The notes: generated from the letters alone by a model not told the origin. Numbered from the stretch's first letter, positions 46,172 through 54,685 are shown. The stretch is 64,000 nt of DNA from Bacteroidia bacterium (GCA_023151315.1 JAKLJE010000017.1:1-64000); one strand, 5' to 3'. Numbers and translations: made by a program.

Positions 46172-48508
46172 TCAATGCATGAAGAGTATCTTCGTAACCC
46201 GCGTCTCTGTACCGTCATCATTGGTGATGAATACCAGATAAACACCGGAAGCAGCGCGTTGTCCCTGGAAATTGTTTCCGTTCCAGATTGCTTGTCCTCC
46301 AAGTGCTGTTGTCTGGTAAACGAGGTTTCCTGAAATGTCGGTAATTTTTACATCTGCATCACGCACGAGACCTTTGATCGCAATTGGTCCGGAATAGCCG
46401 GGCTGTACCGGATTGGGATAAGCATAAACGTCGCCCATCTGATCTTCACCTTCAACAGCATCTGAACGATAAGAAACAATTCCTTTGCCGGTAGCAAAAA
46501 ATACTTCTCCTGTGCCCGGATCAATTGTAATCCCGGTTACAGTGTTGCTCAATAACGGTGAATTTTCCGCAGTGAAATGGAGAATTTCTTTCGTTCCGTC
46601 TGCCGACATTAAAAACACTCCTCCGCTTTCAGTTCCGATCCATTTGCGGTTGGCTCCATCTATTGCAATGGAAGTTACAACCTGACTTTCCATCAGAATC
46701 TGTGTGTATTCTCCTTGCTGAATAAGAATCTGCTGCGCATTACATCCTGCAGAAGTGAATATATTCTCTGCGCAGTAAAATACACCGATTCCCTTGTCTG
46801 TACCGATCCAGATTTCTCCGTCTTGATCTTCTGCCATACAGAAAACATCTGTTCCGGGCATTGCTCCGGTAGTGCTCGTAAATCCGAGTTTCTTTTTGCG
46901 ATCGTCGGACAGATCGTCAATTGTTCCACCGTCGTCAAACACTATCATCCCTCCGTTACGTGGTACAATCATCCACTTCTGCCCCAGCTCAGTAATCATA
47001 AGATCACCAACAGTTGTTCCGGTTACAACCATTCCCTGAAAATCAAACTCTCGCCATGTATTGTCTGCTTTTTTCACTTTCAGACACTTCATTGTGTGAG
47101 AGTTTACCATCCACAGGTTTCCATCCTTGTCGTACTCCACACCGCCAATACCGCACCAAGGATATTCAACTTTTGATTCCAGCATGGAGTTATACTGGTT
47201 GTAAACGTTCTGAACAACATTGTTCCGCAACTCTACTAATCCTTTGCCCCATGAACTAAGCCAGATGTGTGTGTTGTCTTCAGGATCAATTTCACAGTAA
47301 TTGATATCGTACGTTGTATCAAGTGCCGGAACAGTAGTGTTCTTTAAAACATCCCAGGAATTATTTTGGTAGAGTGAAATTCCGGAAATGTTGTAAATGT
47401 TATTCCACGCATCATCCTTTCCTCCGGGAACAACAACAAGTCGGCCGTCACTGAAATCCATGTTTGCCGCATCAATACTTGCCGGACCGTTCGGACGATA
47501 CTGGTGCCCGAACCACGGCTCTGTCATGTCAATCAAACCCTTCTGATCATCGGCATACCAGACTTCTGTATTGGAAACAGGAAACATGTCGTTGGGATAC
47601 AAGTAAATCTGCGGACCCAAAGAATAATATGGTCCGGGACTGAACATGTTTGTGTCGTGCGGAATCAAACCGCCGCCGTCTGCAATCCACATCATTGTGG
47701 ATGTGCATGCAAGTTTTTTTACTGTGTGATTATTTCCAAAACCCGGTACATAACTCCACGCGGCAATATCAAAATCATAATACAATGTGGAATCTCGGTT
47801 CTGGCCCAATCCCATTTGGAAGCGCGACAGGTTCGCAACTAACTTATTGTCGAACAATATCATTGTGTTGTAAATGCCGGTTGGCAACCCTGGCATTTGC
47901 GTCCATGCGGCATAATTAGTCAGAAACGGATCGCTGAGGCTTGCAGATGAAATTCCTGTGGCCGTTGCAACAAAAATTGTTGTGCCATCAGAAGCAATTT
48001 GATAAGTGTGCAGGTAATTTCCATTCGGACCGATCAGATACGTATCCTTAATTTCTTCACGATCTGTGTCAATTACTACCACTCCGAATCCGGTTGCGAG
48101 GTAAGCGAAATTGCCAATGAAGTGAATATCGTTGATCGATTTATCAGCAACTATTTGGGAGCGCTTGATATCAGGAAGGTTAATGATTTTATTTCCTTTG
48201 ATCAGATCTACGTTGCCGTTTTGATATCCAACAACCAAAACATTATTAGCCGCGTTGTATTCCAATGCTCCGATTGAAAGATCACTTAGGCCTTCGATCT
48301 TCGTGATTGTTTCCATAGAATAATCACTTCTCGAAATTCTGAACAAGCTGTTATCTGTTGCAGACCAAACGTGAGTTGCACTTCCGGTTACGGTTTTACA
48401 TTGGAAATACGGAAGATGTATGGACCAACTGCCAATTGGCATGGCAACAACAGAAATGCCCGTTGCCAGAATCATTAATACGGTCAGAAGGGTATTGCGA
48501 AGTAGCAT
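46172..48508 (-). CDS. porZ: PorZ-like type IX secretion protein (beta-propellers plus C-terminal sorting-like domain)
   Basis: 778 residues from the ATG at 48508, near PorZ length of P. gingivalis (776). After the signal peptide (LRNTLLTVLMILATGISVVA) comes the two-component-regulator-propeller-like beta-propeller array: GSWSIHLPYFQCKTVTGSAT, VGYQNGNVDLIKGNKIINLP, ITGI-type blades such as DQDGEIWIGTDKGIGVFYCA. The last ~85 residues (AYPNPVQPGYSGPIAIKGLV, DADVKITDISGNLVYQTT) are a Por-secretion-tail fold. PorZ is part of the outer-membrane attachment complex that links A-LPS to cargo. Gene order porZ-recO is seen in Bacteroidota. Confidence 0.85.
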   Translation of the reverse strand: MLLRNTLLTVLMILATGISVVAMPIGSWSIHLPYFQCKTVTGSATHVWSATDNSLFRISRSDYSMETITKIEGLSDLSIGALEYNAANNVLVVGYQNGNVDLIKGNKIINLPDIKRSQIVADKSINDIHFIGNFAYLATGFGVVVIDTDREEIKDTYLIGPNGNYLHTYQIASDGTTIFVATATGISSASLSDPFLTNYAAWTQMPGLPTGIYNTMILFDNKLVANLSRFQMGLGQNRDSTLYYDFDIAAWSYVPGFGNNHTVKKLACTSTMMWIADGGGLIPHDTNMFSPGPYYSLGPQIYLYPNDMFPVSNTEVWYADDQKGLIDMTEPWFGHQYRPNGPASIDAANMDFSDGRLVVVPGGKDDAWNNIYNISGISLYQNNSWDVLKNTTVPALDTTYDINYCEIDPEDNTHIWLSSWGKGLVELRNNVVQNVYNQYNSMLESKVEYPWCGIGGVEYDKDGNLWMVNSHTMKCLKVKKADNTWREFDFQGMVVTGTTVGDLMITELGQKWMIVPRNGGMIVFDDGGTIDDLSDDRKKKLGFTSTTGAMPGTDVFCMAEDQDGEIWIGTDKGIGVFYCAENIFTSAGCNAQQILIQQGEYTQILMESQVVTSIAIDGANRKWIGTESGGVFLMSADGTKEILHFTAENSPLLSNTVTGITIDPGTGEVFFATGKGIVSYRSDAVEGEDQMGDVYAYPNPVQPGYSGPIAIKGLVRDADVKITDISGNLVYQTTALGGQAIWNGNNFQGQRAASGVYLVFITNDDGTETRVTKILFMH

Positions 48509-48613
48509 GGTGAACAAATTTAACGAATCGTGCCGGTAATAAACAGAGAAAGTGGCTGTTTATTGTGTCAAGAAGAAGATTATTTTGAGTGTAGAACATG
48601 GCAAGGGTCCTGC

Positions 48614-48642
48614 CCCTCCAAGGGTTCAGACCCTCCAAGGGT
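48614..48642. repeat. Two copies of CCCTCCAAGGGT
   Basis: CCCTCCAAGGGT occurs at 48614-48625 and 48631-48642, joined by TCAGA. Each is partly self-complementary (CCCT/AGGG). The surrounding 48509-48740 has no gene. Confidence 0.75.
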
Positions 48643-48740
48643 GTTGTTGTGTCGATCATTGTACAGCCCGAACAAATGGAAAAATCAACATTACATTTCA
48701 ATCGGAAATTTTTCGCAACGCGAAAGTCGAATCCCGTCCA

Positions 48741-48775
48741 AAAAATAAGCCACCTGCATTTTCATACAAGTGGCT
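48741..48775 (-). terminator. Terminator after tRNA-Arg
   Basis: Minus strand: AGCCAC (48775-48770) and GTGGCT (48753-48748) enclose a 16-nt loop; TATTTTTT follows. It is 11 bp beyond the tRNA 3' end. Confidence 0.8.
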
Positions 48776-48785
48776 ATTATTTCTG

Positions 48786-48859
48786 TGGTCCCGGCGGGAT
48801 TCGAACCCACAACCAACAGAACCGGAATCTGTCATTCTATCCAGTTGAACTACGGAACC
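48786..48859 (-). tRNA. tRNA-Arg (anticodon CCG)
   Basis: 74 nt. Acceptor GGTTCCG pairs with CGGGACC (two wobble-type pairs), the anticodon arm ACAGA-TTCCGGT-TCTGT gives CCG, and the T-loop GGTTCGAATCC is standard. The CCA end is not encoded: the minus strand continues A-C-A after GGGACC. Confidence 0.96.
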
Positions 48860-48889
48860 TGTGCGGCAAAGATACGAATCAGGATGTCA

Positions 48890-50062
48890 TCAATTCATTT
48901 TACCTAACGCCTGCTCCAAATCCTGAATCAGCAGCTGCGTATCTTCCAAGCCGATATAAACCCGAATCATATTCCATGGCAATTGCGAACTCAAACTTGC
49001 GGAAGCGCGCAATGCGCATACAGGCAGTATCAATGATTCGTGTCCGCCCCAACTTGTAGCAAGCAGAAAACAACAAAGTGCATTGCAGAAACTTTCCACT
49101 TGCGCTACGTCCTTCGCTTTGAGTTGAATGGTGAGCAATCCTCCGCCCTGTCTCATCTGCTGTACAGCGAGATCATATTGAGAATTCGATTTCAGTGTTG
49201 GATAATATACCTTTTCGATTTTCGGATTTTGCTCCAACCATTCTGCAATTTGTTGTGCTGAAGTTGAAGATCTGTTCACGCGCAACTCCAATGTTCGCAT
49301 TCCGCGAATGATCAGCCACGCATCGTGCGCACTGACAACCGCACCGAGCGTCATGTATTCCTCAGCCATCATTTTTGAAATCCGCGCTGACGTTGATGCA
49401 ACTACTCCTGCGATTACGTCCGAATGTCCATTCAGATATTTCGTTGCTGAATGAACAACGATATCAACACCCATAGCAGCCGGCTTTTGATTCAGTGGCG
49501 AATTATAACTGTTGTCCAGAATTGTTGTGATTCCCGCACTCTTGGCATAATTAGTAATCGCGCTTATATTCTGCATTTCAAAAGTCATGGAATTCGGACT
49601 TTCCAGATAAATCAGACGCGTATTTTTCTGAACAGCTTTGAAGACTTCGCTCTCATCACAAGCATCAACAAATGTGGATTCAACTCCGTATTTAGAAAGA
49701 TATCCCGAGATCAATGTGTTGGTCCAGCTGTAAGGTTTCTGCACGCAAACCACATGATCTCCGGATTTCACTACCGACATTACAGCTGCAGCAACGGCCG
49801 CGGATCCGCTGGAGAAAACGAGCGCATCTTCTGCTCCTTCCAGCGCGGCAAGTTTCTTTCTCAGGATGGCAACGGTCGGATTATAACCGCGCGTATAAAA
49901 TGGCACTTGTAATTCTGTTTCCAGCTGCTTTCGCATTTCTCCAATTGACTTGAATGCGAAGTTGGAGGTAAGCATCATCGGAGGATTCACAGCGTTGTAG
50001 TAATTCTCGCGATCTTCTCCGAGATGATTGAGAATCCAGGAAATGTTGTCTTCGTTTTTCAT
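48890..50062 (-). CDS. Cys/Met-metabolism PLP enzyme (cystathionine gamma-synthase / lyase family)
   Basis: 390 residues. PLP-fold motifs: YTRGYNPTVAILRKKLAALE, EDALVFSSGSAAVAAAVMSV, ITTILDNSYNSPLNQKP with the cofactor Asp, and the PLP Lys in VHSATKYLNGHSDVIAG; the C-terminal VYIGLEDTQLLIQDLEQALG is typical. The family covers cystathionine gamma-synthase, cystathionine lyases and methionine gamma-lyase; sequence alone does not pick one. The 5' leader (50063-50163) contains a strong long-range stem. It lies next to the tRNA-Arg gene on the same strand. Confidence 0.92.
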   Translation of the reverse strand: MKNEDNISWILNHLGEDRENYYNAVNPPMMLTSNFAFKSIGEMRKQLETELQVPFYTRGYNPTVAILRKKLAALEGAEDALVFSSGSAAVAAAVMSVVKSGDHVVCVQKPYSWTNTLISGYLSKYGVESTFVDACDESEVFKAVQKNTRLIYLESPNSMTFEMQNISAITNYAKSAGITTILDNSYNSPLNQKPAAMGVDIVVHSATKYLNGHSDVIAGVVASTSARISKMMAEEYMTLGAVVSAHDAWLIIRGMRTLELRVNRSSTSAQQIAEWLEQNPKIEKVYYPTLKSNSQYDLAVQQMRQGGGLLTIQLKAKDVAQVESFCNALCCFLLATSWGGHESLILPVCALRASASLSSQLPWNMIRVYIGLEDTQLLIQDLEQALGKMN

Positions 50063-50073
50063 GGGAATAAAGA

Positions 50074-50139
50074 AGGGGCGGCTGTTGGGTTATTTCTGTT
50101 TTCCATGACAAAGAAAGTAACTTCAACTGTGCCGCCCCT
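50074..50139 (-). promoter_or_regulatory. Structured 5' leader of the trans-sulfuration gene
   Basis: On the minus strand AGGGGCGGC (50139-50131) pairs with GCCGCCCCT (50082-50074), enclosing 48 nt; the distal arm ends 11 nt ahead of the start codon and TTCTTTATT follows. A separate hairpin AATTCAG/CTGAATT (50163-50144) follows the methyltransferase stop. It could be an attenuator or just a terminator; no known riboswitch class is recognised. Confidence 0.45.
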
Positions 50140-50163
50140 GATTAATTCAGGAAATGCTGAATT

Positions 50164-51054
50164 CTATTTTTTGCGAAGCAGATAAATCTGGCTGGACCAG
50201 GCTTCTTTTCCGGCGCGAGAGTTGGAGATCCAACCTCTGCGGAATGCTCCGAAATAGTTCACTGAACCTGTAAGATATTTTTCGCTCAGCATGGAAACGT
50301 AGTAGCTGTCGAATTTCATCGGGAGAATTTCTTTCACCTCAAATCCTCTCGGGCCGAAAAGTGCGCGGATATCATCCGGACGGAAATGCCACAAGTGTCG
50401 CGGCACGTCGTAAGCTGCCCAATGTTTTCCGTAATGCTGCGCGTCGTGTGAATTGCGATTCGGAACGGCTACGATCAAAAGGCCGTCCTGTTTCAGAATT
50501 GATTTGAGCTCCTCGATACGACCGTGCAAATCCGGAACATGTTCGAGAACATGCCACATTGAAATCACATCCATGGATGCCGGAGCAATGCTCTTCAGTG
50601 CTTCTTCCGGTTGAACATCGAGCTGGTAGTTAGACTTCGCTGCAGCGCGTGCGCGCTCACCCGGTTCAATTCCGCGAACATTCCAACCGTCCAGCTTCAT
50701 CGTGTTCAGGAATTCTCCTGTTCCGCAGCCAATGTCCAACAAGGCTCCTTTTTTCTGGCGGGCGTTTATCATTTCGCACTTCTCGCGGAGCGTACGATTG
50801 CGCACAGCCTGATACAAACGGCTCACAATTCCCTTTTTCGTGTTCGAATGAGAAATGTATTCATCCGACTCATAAAACGCGCCCAGATCGGAATTCTGTG
50901 GTCGTGGCGAGGTATAAACGAATCCGCAACCGGAGCACTGCTGTAATTCGAAGTTCTTTTTGCTGACCGTATAGTCTGTGCAGCTCAGAAAATGCGTTTT
51001 CTGATCGGAATTACACACCGGGCAGTTTTGAATTGAAATCAATTGATTTTTCAC
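50164..51054 (-). CDS. Zn-ribbon class I SAM-dependent methyltransferase
   Basis: 296 residues. N-terminal Cys-rich ribbon: NCPVCNSDQKTHFLSC, then LQQCSGCGFVYTSPRP. The Rossmann SAM motif I is ALLDIGCGTGEFLNTMKL, and motif II/IV SMDVISMWHVLEHVPDLHG and LIVAVPNRNSHDAQHYGKHW follow. This architecture (ribbon plus methyltransferase_11-like) is common in capsule, nonulosonate and surface-sugar loci as well as alone. The substrate is unknown. It is the gene upstream of the trans-sulfuration gene and reads away from the AT-rich parS region. Confidence 0.9.
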   Translation of the reverse strand: MKNQLISIQNCPVCNSDQKTHFLSCTDYTVSKKNFELQQCSGCGFVYTSPRPQNSDLGAFYESDEYISHSNTKKGIVSRLYQAVRNRTLREKCEMINARQKKGALLDIGCGTGEFLNTMKLDGWNVRGIEPGERARAAAKSNYQLDVQPEEALKSIAPASMDVISMWHVLEHVPDLHGRIEELKSILKQDGLLIVAVPNRNSHDAQHYGKHWAAYDVPRHLWHFRPDDIRALFGPRGFEVKEILPMKFDSYYVSMLSEKYLTGSVNYFGAFRRGWISNSRAGKEAWSSQIYLLRKK

Positions 51055-51301
51055 AAATATTGTTTTAATGAATATGCAAGTATATTGATTATCTGTGTAT
51101 TAAACAAATATTATAGATGTTTTTTTATGTGTAATTTATCACATTTATATATTGTTCCACGTGAAACATATTTTGATATACATTAATACTACTTTACTTT
51201 GTTTTACCATTATGTAACTACTTGTTATACTGATGTTTTAATTACTTATTATACGCATTAATAATATAAATAGTTGCGATGGTGCAAAAATATGACCCAA
51301 C
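51055..51301. other. AT-rich intergenic region beside mnmG holding a parS-like site
   Basis: About 247 bp of strongly AT-rich sequence without a gene, between the methyltransferase start and the mnmG terminator. It carries a perfect parS-like palindrome at 51153-51168. Candidate DnaA boxes are weak: the best, TGTGTATTA, has one mismatch to TGTGnATAA. An origin role is not supported by this alone. Confidence 0.6.
51153..51168. other. parS-like ParB binding site
   Basis: TGTTCCACGTGAAACA agrees fully with the widely conserved bacterial parS consensus TGTTnCACGTGAAACA. It is intergenic in an AT-rich region next to mnmG. parA/parB genes are not in the window. Confidence 0.85.
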
Positions 51302-51325
51302 AAAAAAGCCGGCGATGTGCCGGCT
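51302..51325 (-). terminator. Terminator after mnmG
   Basis: Minus strand: AGCCGGC (51325-51319) pairs with GCCGGCT (51313-51307), followed by TTTTTTG. Perfect stem 34 bp past the mnmG stop. Confidence 0.92.
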
Positions 51326-51358
51326 CAATTGAGTCTATACTGCTGTTCCGTGGCAGGC

Positions 51359-53230
51359 TTATCTGCCCAAATAAATCATGAGGACGGAAATATCAGCGGG
51401 AGAAATTCCACTGATTCTGGACGCTTGTCCAAGGCTTCGGGGACGTTGACGGGAGAGTTTTTCTTTTGCTTCGATAGAAAGTGAAGCGAGCTTTCTGTAA
51501 TCTAAATCTTCGTCAAGCATCACATAATCGAGACGCTGCATCTTATCAGCGAGTTCACTTTCCCTTTGAATATACCCTTCGTACTTCACCTGAATCTCGG
51601 CTTGCTCGATGTCTTCTTTGCGGAAACTATTCAGGAAATCTGATGTAGGACTGCTAATATCTCGCAGATCCCAAATAGAAACACCCGGGCGAGATAAAAC
51701 CGAAGTCAGCTTTACCTTCTGGTTCAAAGGGCTTGATTCACGTGAAACCAGAAAATCGTTGGCCTCTTCCGGACTGATTGCCTGTTCGCGCAGGAACTTG
51801 ATAATCTTATCGGACGCAAGCTTCTTTTCATTTACGCGATCCATTCTTTCCTTGGAAGCAAGTCCCAACTCGAAAGCACGCGGCGTAAGCCGCAAGTCCG
51901 CATTATCCTGGCGGAGCAGAATTCTGTACTCTGCCCTGCTGGTAAACATACGGTAAGGCTCCTCTGTTCCTTTCGTAATCAGATCATCAATCAGAACTCC
52001 GATGTACGCGTCAGATCTGGACAAAACAAATGGAGCCTGCTCACGTACGGATAAATGCGCGTTAATGCCCGCAATCAATCCCTGACAAGCGGCTTCCTCG
52101 TACCCGGTTGTTCCATTAATCTGACCTGCGAAATATAAGTTCTTGACCAATCGGGTTTGAAGTGTAGAGTCCAGCTGTACCGGCGGGAAATAATCGTACT
52201 CAATAGCATATCCCGGACGGAACATCTTCACATTCTCGAAACCCGGTATCAAACGCAACGCCTTCATCTGAACATCTTCAGGAAGTGAAGTCGAGAACCC
52301 GTTTACGTAAACCTCAACTGTATTCCAACCTTCCGGTTCCACAAAAATCTGATGCCGATTGCGCTCAGCGAACCTGGTAATCTTATCCTCAATAGACGGA
52401 CAATATCTTGGCCCTAAACCTTGGATACGTCCGGCATACATCGGCGACTTTTCAAAACCTGTACGCAGTATGTCATGAACTGTGTCATTCGTGTATGTAA
52501 TAAAACACGAACGCTGCTCCTTTAACGGACTTGTCGTATCCGAATAAGAGAACTTCTCCGGATTTTCATCTCCAGGCTGCTCTTCCATCTTACTATAGTC
52601 CAAAGACCGACCATCAACCCGCGGAGGCGTACCAGTCTTCATGCGCCCGGCTTCAAAACCCAACTCTACCAACTGTTCCGTTATTCCGGTCGCCGCCTTC
52701 TCTCCTGTTCTACCTCCACCGAAGTTCTTCTCACCAATATGGATCTTACCATTCAGGAACGTTCCATTGGTTAGCACAACCGCCTTAGCACGAATAGAAA
52801 CACCCATACTGGTTATAACTCCTCGAGCGTATCCATCTTCGACGATAAGACTTGAAACCATGTCCTGCCAGAAATCCAGATTCGGTGTTTGCTCCAGCAT
52901 CAAACGCCATTCCTCAGCGAAACGCCAGCGGTCCGACTGAGCTCGCGGACTCCACATTGCTGGTCCTTTGGAGCGATTCAACATTCTGAATTGAATCGCG
53001 GTTTTGTCAGTTACGATTCCCGAGTATCCACCCAGCGCATCCACTTCACGAACGATCTGTCCTTTAGCAACACCCCCCATAGCAGGATTGCAACTCATCT
53101 GAGCAATGGTCTGCATGTTCATCGTCACCAAAAGTGTCTTTGAACCAAGATTGGCAGCAGCAGCCGCAGCTTCACAACCGGCATGACCGGCGCCAACTAC
53201 AATTACATCATACTCTTCAAAAATCGCCAT
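51359..53230 (-). CDS. mnmG: tRNA uridine-5-carboxymethylaminomethyl enzyme MnmG (GidA)
   Basis: 623 residues from the ATG at 53230. I chose this start because MAIFEEYDVIVVGAGHAGCE is the classic GidA N-terminus with the FAD GxGxxG; the longer ORF (53344) would run through the parS-like site and the terminator of the upstream gene. Other marks: CNPAMGGVAKGQIVREVDAL, GTFLNGKIHIGEKNFGGGRT, FTSRAEYRILLRQDNADLRL. With MnmE it modifies U34 of tRNAs in a flavin- and folate-dependent reaction. It is the last gene of an apparent five-gene minus-strand run. Confidence 0.97.
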   Translation of the reverse strand: MAIFEEYDVIVVGAGHAGCEAAAAAANLGSKTLLVTMNMQTIAQMSCNPAMGGVAKGQIVREVDALGGYSGIVTDKTAIQFRMLNRSKGPAMWSPRAQSDRWRFAEEWRLMLEQTPNLDFWQDMVSSLIVEDGYARGVITSMGVSIRAKAVVLTNGTFLNGKIHIGEKNFGGGRTGEKAATGITEQLVELGFEAGRMKTGTPPRVDGRSLDYSKMEEQPGDENPEKFSYSDTTSPLKEQRSCFITYTNDTVHDILRTGFEKSPMYAGRIQGLGPRYCPSIEDKITRFAERNRHQIFVEPEGWNTVEVYVNGFSTSLPEDVQMKALRLIPGFENVKMFRPGYAIEYDYFPPVQLDSTLQTRLVKNLYFAGQINGTTGYEEAACQGLIAGINAHLSVREQAPFVLSRSDAYIGVLIDDLITKGTEEPYRMFTSRAEYRILLRQDNADLRLTPRAFELGLASKERMDRVNEKKLASDKIIKFLREQAISPEEANDFLVSRESSPLNQKVKLTSVLSRPGVSIWDLRDISSPTSDFLNSFRKEDIEQAEIQVKYEGYIQRESELADKMQRLDYVMLDEDLDYRKLASLSIEAKEKLSRQRPRSLGQASRISGISPADISVLMIYLGR

Positions 53231-53287
53231 AGCCAGCAAAGGTAGTGAATGAGAATATCGTCGCCATAAGATTAACAAATCCTCATC

Positions 53288-53303
53288 CGTTCCACGTGGA
53301 ACA
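53288..53303. other. Second parS-like palindrome
   Basis: CGTTCCACGTGGAACA differs from the symmetric parS form TGTTCCACGTGGAACA at one end base. It is intergenic, between the mnmG start and the preceding gene's terminator, 2.1 kb from the first site. Confidence 0.65.
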
Positions 53304-53305
53304 AG

Positions 53306-53332
53306 AAAAAACCCCGAGTGAATTACCCGGGG
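53306..53332 (-). terminator. Terminator after the lipocalin-like gene
   Basis: Minus strand: CCCCG (53332-53328), 11-nt loop, CGGGG (53316-53312), then TTTTTTCTT. It separates the gene at 53356 from mnmG. Confidence 0.8.
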
Positions 53333-53355
53333 CTGCATTACCATTCGATCTCTGC

Positions 53356-53811
53356 TTACTTAGCGGCCGGAGCCGCAACAGCAGGAGCAGAGTAAATCAG
53401 AATATTATGTGTTCCTGTGCCGTCACGATAATCGATCTTGAGTTCGGTACCGGTGTTCGATAACACTTTGAACTGCTTAACAGCTCCTGCGTCTGTTGTC
53501 AACTTAATCCAAGTACCTGCAGCATCAACAGTCCAAGTTCCGCCTTCGGCTACGCCGTCATAAATCAAACGATAACGGCCATTCTCCATCAAGTTTAACA
53601 GATCGTTTTTCTGAAGCTCTGTAGGATCCTGGGCCAGATCAAAAGTCTCCGTGCCTTTCAATTTCCATTCCTTAACCAAAGCTTTCCCTTTGTCATTAAG
53701 AGTAGGGGCAGTCTTTGTAGTGCCGTTGGTTGCCGGTGTCGTGGTTTTACCTTGCTGTGCGAACATCGTTAATCCGCCAAGGCAGAGCAGGAGGGTAAAG
53801 AGTTTTTTCAT
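53356..53811 (-). CDS. Lipocalin-like small exported protein
   Basis: 151 residues. Signal peptide MKKLFTLLLCLGGLTMFAQQ, a Thr/Pro linker, then a compact beta domain (VKEWKLKGTETFDLAQDPTE, ENGRYRLIYDGVAEGGTWTV, LSNTGTELKIDYRDGTGTHN) like the lipocalin-like DUF family of Bacteroidota, and an Ala/Pro tail. Function unknown. It begins 4 bp after the ybeY stop, so it is translated in the same run; its own terminator suggests much transcription ends before mnmG. Confidence 0.75.
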   Translation of the reverse strand: MKKLFTLLLCLGGLTMFAQQGKTTTPATNGTTKTAPTLNDKGKALVKEWKLKGTETFDLAQDPTELQKNDLLNLMENGRYRLIYDGVAEGGTWTVDAAGTWIKLTTDAGAVKQFKVLSNTGTELKIDYRDGTGTHNILIYSAPAVAAPAAK

Positions 53812-53815
53812 GGTT

Positions 53816-54253
53816 TCAGATTATACGTAAATCTAATGCTTTTTCTTCTTCAGCTCTCATTCGCTTTGCCTGAGCCGCTGATTTGTCTTTGAAGCCGCAG
53901 AGATGCAACAAACCGTGTGCCATAACACGAGCTAATTCATCACTGAAAGACTGCTTGTACTTTGAAGCGTTGTCCTTTACCCGATCAATACTGATATAGA
54001 TCTCGCCCGAAACTGAACCTCGCACAGCATCCATCGGAAAAGTAATAATGTCAGTAAGCGTATTGTGGTTTAGAAACTCGCGGTTCATTTCCAGCAAGCC
54101 GTCATCAGACTTGAAAACATATGTCAATGATTCGATCTTGAATTTGTGTAACTTCGCAATCCGCTGCAACCAAAGTTTGATTTTCGCTTTGTTGCGCAAT
54201 GAGAACTTGATGCCATCCGAATAGAATTCGATCTGACCGGAAGCTGAAGTCAT
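53816..54253 (-). CDS. ybeY: Endoribonuclease YbeY
   Basis: 145 residues. The metal-site motif is ARVMAHGLLHLCGFKDKSAA, giving the first two His of HGxLHLxGxDH; the third His position is not His here (FKDK), as in several Bacteroidota YbeY. ITFPMDAVRGSVSGEIYISI is the other conserved block. YbeY matures the 16S rRNA 3' end and takes part in ribosome quality control. It sits between a HATPase gene (3 bp upstream) and a lipocalin-like gene in the mnmG run. Confidence 0.93.
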   Translation of the reverse strand: MTSASGQIEFYSDGIKFSLRNKAKIKLWLQRIAKLHKFKIESLTYVFKSDDGLLEMNREFLNHNTLTDIITFPMDAVRGSVSGEIYISIDRVKDNASKYKQSFSDELARVMAHGLLHLCGFKDKSAAQAKRMRAEEEKALDLRII

Positions 54254-54256
54254 AAA

Positions 54257-54685
54257 TTAGTTCGGGATGATATTGAAGCCCAAGAGCACAGTGCGGCCTT
54301 CATCGGAGAATTCAACTTTATCGGCAAGATGCTTCATTAGAAACACTCCTCGACCGCTTGGCTTCTCTATGTTTTCCGGATTTGTCGGATCGGGTAGAGT
54401 AGTGGGATCGAACCCGGGTCCTTGATCATGAATTACGAAAGAAAGCTGCTTGTCGCTTGCCTTGAATTCAACGTCCACGATCTTATTGGGATCGGCTTTA
54501 TTGCCGTGATGAATTGCGTTGTTCACCGCTTCAGTTACTGCAACCAGAATGTTGCCGTAATAATCTTCTGAAACCTGATACGAAGCACAGATATCATTGA
54601 TAAGCTTTTCGACGATTACAACGTTTCCGGAAGAAGAAGGTATTGATATTTTCTGCTCCCGTATCATTTCTTCTGTTAGGGTCAT
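54257..54685 (-). CDS. Anti-sigma-factor-type HATPase (Ser/Thr kinase-like ATP-binding protein)
   Basis: 142 residues, the size of RsbW/SpoIIAB. The GHKL N box is AVTEAVNNAIHHGNK, the G1 box is FVIHDQGPGFDPTTLPDP, and GRGVFLMKHLADKVEFS holds the G2 box. It would bind ATP and phosphorylate a STAS protein or bind a sigma factor. In the window a SpoIIE-type phosphatase occurs 4 kb away; no STAS gene is adjacent. It starts 1 bp after the DUF4175 gene stop and ends 3 bp before ybeY. Confidence 0.92.
   Translation of the reverse strand: MTLTEEMIREQKISIPSSSGNVVIVEKLINDICASYQVSEDYYGNILVAVTEAVNNAIHHGNKADPNKIVDVEFKASDKQLSFVIHDQGPGFDPTTLPDPTNPENIEKPSGRGVFLMKHLADKVEFSDEGRTVLLGFNIIPN

Noticed and set aside
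51055-51301. Confirmed replication origin
   Set aside because: AT-rich and parS-like, but without DnaA boxes or dnaA nearby; no skew could be measured.
53231-53344. MnmG with a 38-residue N-terminal extension
   Set aside because: The stretch runs through a parS-like palindrome and the preceding gene's terminator; the conserved GidA start MAIFEEYDV is at 53230.
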